This document shows positions 1 to 12,230 of a stretch of 64,000 nt of DNA, in pieces. Within the stretch, counting starts at the first letter, position 1. Every line of letters begins with the position of its first letter. The notes below the pieces were generated by a model, which made no database searches, was not told the DNA's origin, and saw nothing but the letters and a program-made list of their open reading frames with translations. Position numbers and translations under genes: made by a program. The stretch comes from Ulva prolifera (taxonomy: Eukaryota; Chlorophyta; Ulvophyceae; Ulvales; Ulvaceae): positions 2,833,981-2,897,980 of the forward strand of contig CM041203.1 of NCBI GenBank assembly GCA_023078555.1, given 5' to 3'.

Positions 1-2173
1 AGGACGGAGTTCTCAGAAGGTCAAAGAAGATGCTGCACGCCACTACCCCATGATGCTCCATCCTACGAGCCACATGAAGCATGTACTACACAGAGACAGA
101 TGAAACAAAGCTCAGATCACCATCACGGACCATGTCCTGCGTTCACAGATTCCGAGGGTGAGCATGTATGTGTGAACTGCCATGACTCATCTGGCACACG
201 GGCAGCCAAGGAGACGGCTGACACGGCATGATACCGCAGGTTCCGACAACTGCCATGCCAGCTGTGCCTCTTCCACGATGGCTCAGCCAGCCTTGTGCAG
301 GTGTAGGCACCTGAGTCAGTCACCATGCATGTAGAGCCAATGTACACTGACATGTGTATGCATGCTGCGCGCCCGTGCAGCCTCGGCTGCCGAGCCACAT
401 GCATGTGGTCACAACAGCCGCATGACCTGGCACGTCGACGCGCCTGTGCTGTCAGTAAGCGCGAGACGAGTCGAGCAGGACGCGTCCCCGATGGCAGCGC
501 ACATATTTGATAAGCAGAGAGCCGCATATGATATCACGTGTGACTGGACAACGCTGCTGCGCATGTACGAGCACGCGGTCGCCCCCTCCTTCTCCAGCCG
601 CTAGCTCCGCCGTCATGAGCCCAGTGGCCCGGGCGGCGCAGCTAGCTGGGGCGACTCGACCGCGCCATCTCACTCCCATGCTGCGACATTGCGCAGCACG
701 CAGCACGCATCAGCACAGGCCTGCTCCGTGAACAGCTTACGCATCTCAGCTGATTGGACCTGCCTCCCAGCACGCCTATAGCTACAGCCCCTGCCTCATG
801 CTAGCCACTGGTGCTAGCTGCTGAGCTATGGCAGGCCACCCCCCCTGAGCGGTGGGCCTCCGGCCCCTATTCACCCCCCTATCCACCTCCCGGACTGTCG
901 AGCGGATCTCTTCGTCTGCAGCCCTTGGCGCTGCGCGAGCGTGCTCCAGTATCCTGGGTCAGCTGGCAGGTGCTGGGTGAGTGTGATGCCCCTCGACAGG
1001 CCAGCGCAGCTGCGCACGCCTGAAGCGGGTGGGATGGAGGTGAGCGGGGCAGCGCCCGCGTGTCGGGCGACTATTCCCGTCCTTCGCCGGGCGGCGGTGA
1101 CATGCACCACCTCTGGGCTGTGGCGCTTGTACACCGTTCGGTCGAGCTGCATGCGCTTGCTCGTACGTGCACAGTCACCTGGCTAGGCATGTCCTGATAC
1201 TCCGTGACATCGAGGTCGTCATGATGATCCTGCAGGTGAGTCGGAATGGACCTTATGCATCGCCTACGCCGGATGATGGCTGGACAGCCTGGAGGTCCGA
1301 GAGTGCTACTAGGCTTGTGTGTGTACTGTATTCAAGCCACATGTACCAGCCCAAGCAAAAGCCTTCATCCCGGGCAAATCAATTATTTTGACACGTTCAT
1401 TGACAAGATCTGAGACGAGATAGTGTTTCCACTGGACCCACGGGGGACAGCGAGTGTCGTGACCGAGCCTATGCTGAGTGGTATCATGCCCTGGCTACGC
1501 CTGGACCGGCTGTGATGCTAAGCTTGCGCGGTGTTGTCCCTCCTGCGGTGTCTGTGCATCCGGCGCAAGACACATGTGCTCAACTAGATGCATGCGCAGT
1601 TCACGTATCATCGTCAGATAAATGCCCCGCAGAATACAACTCTTGGAACCAGCATGGCAGACACCGATGTGGGAGCCACGTCTGTACGCCCGTCTGCGTA
1701 ATCCCATCTTGACTTCTGATGGGCTACTTGTCGTTGCCAGCATGAGATCTTGTGAGAAGCTCAGAGAGCAAAGATGCAACATGGCCATGCTCTCGTCTCC
1801 CGATAATCCGACCACATGCACATCTTGACATGTGAGAGCTGCAGAAGTCTATATACGTGGCCAAAGACAGTGCTTTAAGGCAAACACTTCGCAGCCTTGC
1901 AGATTCAGAAACGCATGCTGCTTGATGCAAGCCAGAACTGAACTCCGCTCGACCTCGACTAATGCTGTGAATGCACGTGATTGCCACCAGAACTCCGCAA
2001 CCCGGTCTTCACCACATTGTGCGTGCACGCTGCCAACAGAGTTTAACAAAGTACCTGCTACATGCCCCCAGGAAAACGGCATGGAACCAGGAGAAAAGAA
2101 ATCATGCATCAGCCTGAGTCAAGGCTAGGCTCCAGCAGTACAAGCGTAGCATCTGAAAACATGCACCTTGCAT
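1..2173. other. Stretch without a recognised gene
   Basis: No protein family is recognisable here. A good 5' splice site (CAG followed by GTGAGT) lies at about 1233-1242 and suggests that some exon material exists. A short plus-strand stretch at about 1650-1828 faintly recalls the ICT1-like release-factor fold, but it has no GGQ motif nearby (see the rejected list). The DNA lies downstream of the 3' end of CSN3, so part of it may be 3' UTR or the edge of another gene cut by the window. Confidence 0.4.
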
Positions 2174-3965
2174 CTACGAGTCATCCATGGCGTCAGCTGC
2201 TGGGTCAGCAATGTCCACAGCAGCTCCCCCCCCTGATGCCCCGCCTGCGGCAGACAAGTTATCTTGCCGCAGGAGGTTCCCGACATACTTGGGCTCGAGC
2301 TGAACGGCTCGAGATGCCTCGACTAGGCGCCTCTGCATGTCAGACACCTTGGCCATGCGCTCTTGCAGCGCCTCCACGCTGACCGCAGCACCATCGAGAT
2401 CCTCAGTGAATGCAACCATGCCAGCCTCCTCATCAATGACAGCCTTCACATCTCCAGCTGCAATCATCCTGCAGCCACACGGATCCGGTCACCAAGTGTG
2501 TAAGGATGTACCAGATTGAGACCTCACAGCTGAAACAGGACCACAAACAATCACTGTCATAGAGACGTCCACATCGGGAGGGAAGAAGAGTTCAACAGCG
2601 GGCATAGTGACAGAGCATGGCTAGGAAGAGATAGCATACTTGAACACATGCTTGGAGGCTTCTTCTGAACTGTTCAGTCCGGCTGCAGCTGCGACAGCGG
2701 TCAGCGGGAGGGTCATATATGTGGCCGTCATCTTCCGAATCGCGTGAGTAACCAACTGATCACGCATCTGTCCGACCAGGCCCGCGAGGTTCTCAGCATG
2801 GATGAAGGCTTGCTCGTCGTTCATGAGCTTCTCCAGCGCTTGGAGTTTGTTGCCCAGATATGCTCGCACCAGCAGACCAACAATCTCTGTTTCCCGGCCA
2901 GTGCTTGTTCTGCCGTTCTTGCACGCAGGAGATGCGTACTTTGGAAAGGTGGCAGATTGGCCTGCACGTCAGCTAGCATCATCATCATCTTGAATGTCCT
3001 GCACCATCCCATGGTAACACGCGAAGGCTCCATGCGATCGTGGTAGCACACACCTGTCGAAAGTGCCGTGATGATTTGATACCTATGCCAGGCCGCAACA
3101 ATGATGGCATCGGGTACGGCTGTTGGGACTGTAATGGCCATCTCGAACAACTTGAGTGCCTGGGCGTGCTCTTTCAAGGCAGCACAAACAAGGCCTCCAT
3201 AGTAGTAGTACAACAGGTAGTCAGTGGCGATCAGGCCAGTGTCACACAGGCAATATATCTCTTCTTTCAGCAATTCTCGTCCCAGGGCGTAACGTTTACA
3301 CTTGATGCACCTGAACGACGCATGTGTTTGCGAAAGCAGCCGTGAAAGCACAACCCTGGCACAGACTGCCTGGTCACAAGTATTCAGTTCAAGGGTCGTA
3401 CACTTGCAAAACCGCTGCGTGAAATGGAGTCATATGCTCCGGGGTGGGCTGCATCTTGCGCAATGCTTGCAGCAAAATAGGCAAGACGACTTCAGCGATC
3501 GCAACGTCCTGCATTGCATCTGCCACCAGAGCCCGGCAGATCGAAGCAGTCTCCGAAGGGATGACCTTGAAAGAGGCAGCATCACACTCCTCTAGCCAGG
3601 CTGTCATAGTCTTCCGAAACTCTGCGTCTCGTTGTTTTGTGGCGTTGGTGCAACCCAAACTCCTGTACGGGTGGCCGCATGGAGCTGTCACTTACAGCAG
3701 GTTATTGCACAGAGTCCAAATAGGCATAAGGTGCTTGCTTCGGTAGATCCCAGACAGAGCAATACACAGCGAGATTCGGGGCGCACAGGACACAGCCATG
3801 ACCAACTGGGTACAGGTTTGGGGCAAGCGCCTTGCAAGCATTAGATATCGCGTTCAAAGAGCAAGCTTCTAGGCCTTTGTTCTTCCTGAAGTAATTTGCA
3901 ATCGCATCAGGGGAAAATCTTGAGCCTTTGTCGTGGACGTACGACACAAATTGGTCCAACGACAT
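2174..3965 (-). CDS. CSN3: COP9 signalosome subunit 3 (CSN3), multi-exon
   Basis: CSN3 is a PCI-domain subunit of the COP9 signalosome, the nuclear complex that removes NEDD8 from cullin-RING ubiquitin ligases. ATG is at 3965, giving an N-terminus like CSN3 (SLDQFVSYV). Exons that restore one frame are about 3402-3662, 3054-3310, 2640-2961 and 2174-2468 (TAG at 2174-2176). The third holds the family's YLLYYYYGG block followed by AITVP. The 2640 donor and 2468 acceptor join as HVFK|MIAAGDV, which matches the winged-helix end of the PCI domain, followed by EEAGMVAF. The C-terminal tail is acidic and Ala/Gly-rich. The 5' region between 3696 and 3960 changes frame and contains at least one more intron that I could not place exactly. 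The gene is divergent from the inositol kinase at about 4.6 kb. The family assignment is firm; the first two exon borders are not. Confidence 0.85.
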
Positions 3966-4621
3966 TGTCGCGAGGCCTGCTGGGCGACGCAGAGATCAGT
4001 GCATGTACATCAGGATACACAAAAAACTTTGGCAAGGTAGTGTATGTATGATCACAATGAATGTGTCACTAAGGACACGCGAAGTGCCTGGATTGGGACA
4101 TATTTGGCGCAATAATCTGCATGCGTGCCGGGCACAAAGACGCGTCTCTACTGCCTTCGTATAGCATGAACACGTACATGCTGGCATTAAACTGCAGGAT
4201 TCGTTTAATGTGCAAGCACGATGAAGCCACGAAGCCCTCACGCTCCTGTAGCCACATCGGTACCGGCTGCAGCGTACGTCACACTGCTGTTGGACAATGC
4301 TGAATCATGGGCAATCGACGATGCCGATCTGCAATGTCGGTGAGCCTCGAGACAGTGCCGTGATCGTGTTGCCAACATGCTGGCATCCAACTGCAGGAAT
4401 TGTGTCTGGCACCATTGCCAGCTGTGGTTCGGTGTCGCAACTTGTGAGGCTCCAGCGTCAGCTATGCAGGACATTTCATGACATGGGGTACGTTGTGACT
4501 TGATATGGCTAGGAATGATGGTGGTCTCACACCGTTTGCATACCAGGTGGGTCTTGCTACGCACTCCTTGGTGGCCTGCACAATTCTGCCAGGCATAGAC
4601 GCGTGACATTGATCGGCAAGA
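3966..4621. other. Divergent intergenic region between CSN3 and the inositol kinase
   Basis: About 650 bp separates the CSN3 start codon from the first recognisable exon of the plus-strand inositol kinase. It probably carries both promoters. It may also carry the kinase's first coding exon: a short open stretch starting ATG at 4306 runs into a GTGAGC donor at about 4340. I see no TATA box or repeat that I would defend. Confidence 0.35.
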
Positions 4622-5904
4622 GTGCAGGTTGCTGGACACTTCACAATCGATCAGATGCCCACGTTGATGCAAACTTCAGAGGGGCATCTCTTGAAACCTG
4701 TTGCCACAGATGACAGGGGGGCAAGAGAGCTTGAATTTTATCAGTGCGCTGAAAGTGCAAGACGCCATCCCTCTGACGGACTCGAGCATACCGCACAACA
4801 TACCAGCTTTTCAACGAGTCATCAGCCTTTGAGATGCACTATGATGAGGGTGAATGGATGCAGCCAACTGGCCGTTCAGTACCTGAGAGGAATTGTTTCA
4901 CACATCCCACGTTGCTGTATGCCTCCCTCCACTCACGTTGCCATCCCAGCATTATAGATGCAATTCTCAGGCTTGCATGTACCTGTTTGTACTAGTCGAG
5001 AAGCTGTGCCACAGGAAGCATGTGGCCCAGTGCAGATGGCGTGAAGCATGTCAGCAGCGGCACCGCCATCATACTGGAGAACTTGTGTCGAAGCTATACA
5101 CGGCCGTTCGTGTGTGACATCAAGCTGGGGCATCGAACGACTTATCCCTGGGCGTCCGAGGAGTACAATGCCAAAAACAGGTGTGAGGCATGAGTGGTGC
5201 CTTCTTGTGTTTTGTGCCGGACATGAGACTTGATTGTGTTGCGCACTTTCCTGGCTTGCATGGTGCGTCCTGCGCTGATCTCAAACAAGTGCAATATAGT
5301 GCCGTTCACGGCACACATATGCTGGGACAATCAGGTACAGCTTTGACAGTGTCAACCTCCTGTCACCTGGTATGCAAGTCAACTTTGTGCTGCGCTGCAT
5401 CATCATGTTTCACCGCGTGTGCCCAGATCATAAGCCGGGTGGCGCACGGAGCTGAGCAAACACCATGCATGCAGGAGGAAAGACACTACAAGCACGCAGG
5501 ATGGGCTTGGCTTCAAGATTAGTGGCATGTGCACGTGGAACGCGGGGGAAAAAGTAATGTTGGGCAAGTCTCAGTGCTTGGATGCTTCTAGCAACATGGA
5601 ATCATTCTTGGAAGCATTTGTGAACCATGAGAACGGTGTCTCTAGCAAGGACGTCTGGCACCCTGTCATTGAATTCGTTGACAAGCTGTCAGAGTGGGTT
5701 GGTCGACAGAGTGGGCCCTCCTGGCATCTGATCTCTGTGTCCCTGCTTGTGATTTATGAGGGCATGGCAACCGATGCCGACGGCTTGTTGGTGCGGTGCG
5801 CCCTGGTGGACTTTGCACACACTTTCTTTGTAGGCCATGGGCCAGATGACAATGTGTTGCGCGGCCTGCAGTCTCTTAGGCAGATGCTAGCAGATTTGTG
5901 CTAG
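4622..5904 (+). CDS. IPK2: Inositol polyphosphate kinase (IPK2/IPMK family), multi-exon
   Basis: This enzyme phosphorylates soluble inositol phosphates, for example IP3 to IP4/IP5. Conserved blocks appear in family order. QVAGH is at about 4625. GHLLKPV followed by RGARELEFYQ (LLKP and RGxxExxFY) is at about 4680-4745. An exon at 5036-5180 carries IILENL and the catalytic signature DIKLG (PxxxDxKxG family), then YPWASEEYNAK. The last exon, 5475-5904, gives KDTTSTQDGLGFKISGM, LLVIYEG and the metal-binding VDFAHT, followed by DDNVLRGLQSLRQML. The 5180 donor and 5475 acceptor join exactly in frame. Between 4750 and 5035 conserved-looking pieces (IPAF, FEMHYDEGEW) lie in different frames, so one or more exon borders there are unresolved. 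The true start lies upstream of QVAGH and was not located. Confidence 0.82.
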
Positions 5905-6955
5905 CTGGCAACGAGCAGACCGTAGAACAAGACCTGGCAGTTCTTGTGCATGGGAAACTGGCAAGGCTTAAAATTAGCTGCGCATTTCTCACCGTCGCTG
6001 GGGTGTCATTGCTGCTCAGCAGGCCCGCCTACATCATAATCGTGCCATCTGCACTGTCTGTTGACGGAGATTGAGCATTGCACAGACCGTCCAGAGACCA
6101 TGATCAGAACACGTGCTGTCATGGACGATGAACAAATTCTCCTGTCAGCACTCTTCACTGAAGTTCTGACCGATTCGACCTGTGCACCCCAGGCCTATTG
6201 GTGCATGCAGGTCAGCACCAGCGTGACTGGCTGCTTGAATCCTTCGCCGCCCCAGCGTCACAAGCACGAGCTTTCAAGCATGGGATCAGCTCACCTGCTG
6301 TGAGGCATCTGACATGCAATGTACACAAGTTGGTGCAACAAGAACGGTGCAGTGTCATAATCTGACCGCGGTGGTTTGCTGGGCAGGGACAACCCTTGAT
6401 TTAACGTGTGTTCGTCTCCCTGCTGTGACCCTTGCCAGTTCATTAGAACCTGTTGTGTCCCTAGGAGTTGCGCTGACTCGTCAGAATCCGCCTTGCAAGC
6501 TTCGGCATGTTCCCAACATATACTGAATGAAGTAAATACGCATTTCAATGATGCAGATCAAAGGACGATCACTGACCAACGCTACCAGATTCGCCCTTGT
6601 CAAACGGCCTTATCAGCCAGGAAATCCATGCATTGCGGTGACTGTGGGCTCTTGACACCAAGCACAGGCTGTGACATCAATACTTTGGCAAGCAGTATCA
6701 TGCCGACATCGGCGTGTGCTTCCGACATGCCGTGCAAGCCTCGCTCTCAGTGGCTGTTTCTGCAGCTGACGCACAGACGGCGCCAGGCAGCACCATATGT
6801 AGCGATCTCGCCACGCTGGTGAGGATAGGATATTCAGCACTGCACGAGCTTAACAGTTCGTTTGCACAGCATGGAGTTGGAACGGCCCAGGCTTCAGCGC
6901 GTCATCGCCTGGTCGCGAGGTACGACACACCGTTCCTCACTTTCAACTCCGTTTG
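5905..6955. other. Spacer between the inositol kinase and the antiporter
   Basis: No recognisable gene. An open stretch at about 6101-6210 starts with ATG and ends in CAG before GTCAGC, so it could be an upstream exon of the antiporter. It has no family signature. Confidence 0.35.
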
Positions 6956-9476
6956 ATGCTGGGCATCACACGCTATCAGAGGGCTAGCGCTTTGACTCAC
7001 TCACGTTTGCGTTCGCCGTTCAAGGCCAGAGCAACGATTTGCTGTGCAGATCAGTTAAACAGAAACATTCCAGCACTCGTTCTCGCTGGCATAGCATACT
7101 TCGCGGCAGCGTTAGCTGTTGGGGATGAGCTCTTGCCTGGAAGCTCTGCATTCACTCTTCTGTTGATATGGGCTTCGGCACAACTGGGAGGAGTAGCAGT
7201 CAAACAAATTTACCTTCCCCCTCTGATGGGCATGCTCGTTTCTGGTGTTGTACTCGCAAATCTGCCTGGAAAACTCATCGACGATCTTCCGGACTCCTGG
7301 AGCACAAAGATCAGAGCAGGAGCATTGGCCGTAATTTTGATGAGGTAAAACCGCATACCTGCTGTCAGCCCGGTCATACCTGCCTTAAGACGATTTACAT
7401 ATATTCTGGTCCAGGTCGGGGCTGGAACTGGACATTGGAATGTTGACGAGGACTGGATGGGCTGCAGTCCGTTTAACTCTGTGCCCCGGAGTTGCAGAAG
7501 CGTTGGCTGTAGGCGCTGCGGCTGTCCTCATGTTCTCCATGCCGTTTGGCCTTGCTCTCACCCTTGGATTCATCCTAGCCGCTGTCAGCCCAGCTATCGT
7601 GGTCTCGGGCATGTTCGAGCTCCAGACAGCCGGATATGGTGTCAAGAAAGGGATTCCTTCAATAGTTGTGGCTGCTGCTTCATTCGATGATGTGGTTGCT
7701 ATCACTGGTGTGCATTAGCTGTTGAAGCTGGCAGGATGTTGCTGACAGATTTGGGGTGTGATCCTGTGGACGTTCGCGAAAAAGTACTGCCGATGACACG
7801 TGGCTTGGCATCCAGGATATTCACTGTGCATTGGCCTTGCTGTGCCGTCAGGGAAGTCACTGGCTCTGGACATCGCTCATGGGCCCATCAACATTGTGGG
7901 TGGCCTTCTCGGTGGTGGTCTGGCAGGAGTGCTACTTGGTTCCACTGCCTTGTGGAAGACTCGCACTGTACGGACCATGGCAACGCTCGTATTCAGCCAG
8001 CTCATCATGTTCGCAGCTGTGTATTTCCATTTCACGGGCGCTGGAGCCATGGGCGCGCTGGTGATGGCAATTGTAGCGACGAGGTTCTGGGCCAGCGACA
8101 AAACACCAACATGGTATCGATCTGGTTCAAGCACAGAGTATGCACACGAGACAGAACATGACGTGGCATTCTTCTGGAGGCTTGTAGCACAGCCGTTGCT
8201 CTTTGGAATCATTGGCACTGCAGCAGACTTCTCCATCCTGAACCCTGCTAGCATCCCCAGAGCGCTAGTGGTAATTGCCTGCGGCATCGTGGTCCGCCTA
8301 CCAACAGCGTGGGGCGTTATATTTGGAGCAAGCATGACCATGAAGGAGAGGCATGCTCCTCCCAACATCAATGCCGCCGCTTCATGGCAAACAAGCAGTG
8401 CAGAGGACTCATAGACGTCACCATCTGTGTCAGCTTCATGAAGCCAATGTAGACTGCTCACAAAGCAGGGGAAATGGCTTGCAGGCTGTTCATCGCCGGC
8501 TCCTGGATTCCAAAGGCGACCGTGCAGGCTGCCCTAGCATCTGCGCCTCTTGACATGATCCTCGAATTCAAACGAGACGAACCTGACTTCCAAAAATGGC
8601 AGGACTGGGGCAAAGACATAACCACAACAGCAATATTTGCAATCTTGATCACTGCGCCCATCGGCCTGGTTTTTATCAGTTACTACGGTGATAAGTGGCT
8701 CACTCAGGACCATGTCAAAATCCACATCAGCAAGAGCATGAAAGACTTGGAACAGATTCCAGGTGCAGCTTACCTTCTGGGACACTAGCGGACCAACTCT
8801 GTTGTGCGTCTGCGAGCAGTTCCCAAAGTGTCCGTAGGTGCTGTAAGCGTCGACCCCTGATACGCGATCGCACGGGCTACATGCGCCTGGCACTTCTTTG
8901 TTTGCATGGATAGACACACTGGCGTTGTGCAGGCTGTCACACGAAGACCGGCAAGGAAGACGTCGATGACAGTGATAGACCCACCAGGAGGACCACGAAC
9001 GACTCGATCGCGGTGCAGCCGTCCGCCGTGAACCCTGTGCTGCACATCCCATCTGTACAAGTCAGTCTTCACCGCAGCTCAAGCGTGCCACGAACACTAC
9101 CCTCCACAGCTAGAAGATCACTTGACAGCGGCAGCACTAGTCAGGCAGGCGTTCCAAGAAGCGTACTGCATCGATCGTCTGTGCCGCCACAGCGCGCGCA
9201 ACCATCCACTCAAGACGCTCCACATGTGCGCGCAGATGGCAGAAGCTTAAGGCGCTCCGCTTCAGGTGAGCTCTTGCCCTCGTATGTTTGTCCAGCACGG
9301 GAGCCTCGAACAATACTGGTTTGGCTCTGTGCTCAGAGTAGCATCACCTGATTGGTCAAGCAGATCCCGTTTGCAGCAATGACAAGCCAGGATCTGCCAC
9401 TATCACTCGGCCAGAAAGCGCTGGAGGTGTACAGCACTGTCATGGGGCATGTGGAAGACATCCTCTGCACCCCTGA
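6956..9476 (+). CDS. Na+/H+ antiporter of the SLC9B/NHA (CPA) type
   Basis: A polytopic membrane exchanger of the SLC9B (NHA/NHEDC) group. ATG at 6956 opens a basic, Ser/Thr/Ala-rich leader that resembles a transit peptide, then the first membrane spans. Exons 6956-7344, 7415-7707, 7816-8350 and 8485-8762 join in frame. They carry LPPLMGMLVSGVVLANLP, SPAIVVSGMF, GYGVKKGIPSIVVAAASFDD (the paired-acidic ion site region), AITGYSLCIG, HGPINIVGGL, IIGTAADFS and GSWIPKATVQAAL, all in family order. Reading on past 8762 gives a stop at 8786-8788 (506 residues). Splicing CAG|GTGCAG at 8762 to 8933 instead keeps the frame open through 8933-9265 and 9364-9476, adding a hydrophilic Ser/Arg/Pro tail of about 150 residues. 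The 8350/8485 junction needs a GC-AG intron. The family call is firm; the tail and the membrane (plastid or plasma) are inferred. Confidence 0.85.
8351..8484 (+). other. Probable GC-AG intron in the antiporter gene
   Basis: The conserved protein runs MKER|LFIAGSW only if the intron starts with GC at 8351 and ends with AG at 8484. No GT donor gives the same join. The donor context (GAGAG then GCATGC) is weaker than the usual GC-donor consensus, so a small alternative exon cannot be excluded. Confidence 0.5.
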
Positions 9477-10400
9477 CGCAGATGTGGTGCTCGTCGACAG
9501 GTGCAGCTGTTCCTCCTGCAGCACCACGCTGCGTTCAATGTGACAGCCCCCATTGCTATGGTCATCTGACAGTCGCATACATGCAGGGCTCTCGCTATCC
9601 GGAGCGCAATGTTGAGCCTCAAAATAGCCGAGGCTGAGGTCTCACTCGGGCGGTCTGCAGTTGGAATACATGAGAGTGATGGCACAGCAGGTAACTTTTT
9701 CCGGTTTGCACGCCGCACTGTGCTGGATGACAATGAAAATTTACCAGCTTCGACACCGTCGATTCCATGAATGATTAACAGAAGGAAATGTGTCTTGCTT
9801 CAGTATGCTTGCCTATGTTTCCATGTAAGAAATGCGCGAACAATTCTTTGCGGTACTGTGCTGGTACACGCCAGTCTGGTAACCACATGCACTGCGCTCT
9901 GAGGAACAGCTTATCTGTGCATCACGCCTAGTGGACCGGCTTGAGAACCCAAACAAAACAGGATATCAGTCCATGGGTGTATCCTCGGTGACAAACCCAT
10001 TGCCGCAAGCACATGCCAGAGACTGGAGAATTGCATGTAGATACACCATACACATGATATTTGCATAAAAGCCTCGCGCAACATGTAGCTTGACCGAGAC
10101 ATGGCACGGGCTGCATCATGTGCCAGCTCTGCGTTACACATCCTTGTGCACTTGTACAGCACTCAAAGTCATGGAAAACTAGTTTAACTCGCAGAACCGC
10201 AGCAGTAGCGAAGGCATTCTGCCACACTAAAATCATATCAATGCTGAGTGACCACTCTGGGTTGCATTAGTGTCCCATTTATGAGATCGGTGCCTGCTGT
10301 TCCTCACCTAAGAAGAAGTCTGTGCATTTGGGAGGAAGCCCTCCCTCCCCTGCCCTTTCTGTCAATCAGCTTCAATGCCCTGTACCTCTGCATACAACGA
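9477..10400. other. Spacer between the convergent antiporter and DUF599 genes
   Basis: No protein family is recognised. The two flanking genes end towards each other, so the stretch should hold both 3' UTRs. Confidence 0.35.
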
Positions 10401-12230
10401 TCACCTACTTTTGACCTCCTCAGCTGGCCTGGCGTCGGCCTCTCGCCGGAGCCGGCTGCCCTCTGGTGCCGCACAGATCACCTGCCGATGCTCAGGCGTT
10501 GCAGACACTGCGGCCGGGCCTACTTCTGCAGAGGCTGACTCCGCAGCTGCAGCCGGGGTGTAGTTCAGCACGCCTTGCACATGCATCGTCGGGTTCCTTG
10601 GGTCCCATCTGTCGAGCATGGCAACCACTGCTGTCACAACGACGCTCGTGCACAGCAACGCTGTGGGTCCCAGGAACCACATCGCAGTGATGGGGAAAAA
10701 GAATATCAACCTCTGGCCAATTGTGTAAACCATCTGCACTCGACCAGGCTGGTCAGGAGGACGCAGTACCTGCCTGTGGTGTGCACACGCTAGCACCAAC
10801 ACTGACCAAGGGAGGATATCAGGAGCCCAGATACAGTGGGCCTGGGTCCAAAGAGTCGCACCTGGGTCTGCAAAGTGAGCTTCAGGCTGTCCTCCACACT
10901 GATCAGCCCGTTTGGGTGTGCTGCTGCCTTGTAGTAGTAGCCAGAGTGAATACAGATACGGACGCATACAACGAAGAACATCATTGCGAGAAGGATGACT
11001 GCGAGGTTGACGATGATCACTGCCAGGGCCGTCACCTGTCCGATGCGTGCATACTCGAAGCCTGTCTCCTGAGCGTCCAGTGAGGCTGTCTCAGGCTGCC
11101 GCAGAAAGGGGTCAACTTGGGCAAATCTCTGCAGAAACAAAAAAATCAGGTGCTCAACATCGTACGTTTTGTTTCAGAATGGCAGGTGAGAAAGTACCGG
11201 ATGCCATTTGGAGGATCTGCACTCGGCCTGAACTTGTGGTACACTGCTCGGAGGTGGCCACATCACCACAGCTGAGCATTGCAACGATCGTGCATGCACA
11301 TATGTAGTTACAAAGGACAGAGGCCGGGCACGTAAATATGCATGATGTGAGTCATCACGATGCTGTGTTTTCTTGGGTTGCCATACTCAAGGTTTGCCAG
11401 ACAAACAGAAGTGCAATCAACTGATCCTGGCGTGAATGAGATGATGTTCAATATGAAACACGGCATACCGGAGTGAGTAGAAACCAGACGCAAGGCACAC
11501 CTGCAACGTGCGAAGCTTGCCTGGGCTGACCAGGATGTCCAGCAGTTCGTTGAAGAACAACGCTGCTATGGATGCCTGGAATGATGCCCCCATCATGGCA
11601 TTCCTGCATGAAGAGTACGGTTATCAACATGATGCCAGTAAAGTAGAGTCAATTCAATTTATTTACTCAGCCAAACTCTGATTGGACTTTCACAACTCCG
11701 GATCACCGGGACACATGCCTAGTATGTCAGCACCATACGTAAACGTATACCACAGGAAATACAGCACAGATCGATTCTTGAACGATGACCTCACTCTGGA
11801 GACCACAAGACTCCTGTCTGTGGAAGAGCATGATCAAGAGCCAACCTGTTCTGTTGCACTCCAAGCACTCCGCTCTTCTTGGTGCAGACCAAGTGGGTGA
11901 ATATGACCCGTGCCAACTTTCCTTTGCCATTGATCCCTGCAAAGGGGACTGAATCAAGTCGAGACATCATTCAGGGTGAATGCCAGAATTAAGCCAAAGG
12001 CGGCCGTGTTGGTGCAAGTGACCCAGCTGCCATTCCAATGTGACCATGCAATGCAGCAATTCACCATAGTACTTGTCCTCCCGAGCCCGAGCGCAGCCAG
12101 TCTTCATGAGAAAGAACCAGCCGTGATACACAAAAAAGATTGCCAGGGCGATGGCGATGACCACCCATTCTCCAGCGGGATACTTGCTTTCCATGCCTCT
12201 ATTCCGACCTACTGCTTGGTTTTCCGCCAT
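10401..12230 (-). CDS. DUF599-family multi-pass membrane protein, multi-exon
   Basis: DUF599 proteins are membrane proteins of unknown function found in plants, algae and bacteria. ATG at 12230 is followed by a first span (EWVVIAIALAIFFVYHGW), matching the family's N-terminal 'YH' helix. A middle exon at about 11509-11611 gives NAMMGASFQASIAALFF, the family's RN-xx-MA-x-L-like helix, and ends at a CAG/GTGTGCC donor. Exon 10862-11128 gives a long helix (ALAVIIVNLAVILLAMMFF). Exon 10401-10733 begins MVYTIGQRLIFFF and contains FLGPTALLCTSVVVTAVV, equal to the conserved GNRLFY...FGP block. A hydrophilic C-terminal tail of about 70 residues follows. Exons between 11.13 and 11.46 kb and the end of exon 1 are not firmly placed. 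The family call rests mainly on the last two exons. Confidence 0.7.
11305..11334 (-). repeat. Short 3'-terminal fragment of LINE family A in a DUF599 intron
   Basis: The roughly 25-bp string ending a family A element (TAGTTACAAAGGACAGAGG then CCGGGC) is present, directly after TATG-rich sequence. It matches the element ends at 50792, 57627 and 57913. It is a very short 5'-truncated insertion or a relic. Confidence 0.6.

Noticed and set aside
1650-1828. Exon of an ICT1-like peptidyl-tRNA hydrolase (RLYARLRNPILTSDGLLVV, then an Arg/Asn pattern)
   Set aside because: The spacing recalls the segment after the GGQ loop in these proteins, but no GGQ exon could be found upstream and the similarity is short.
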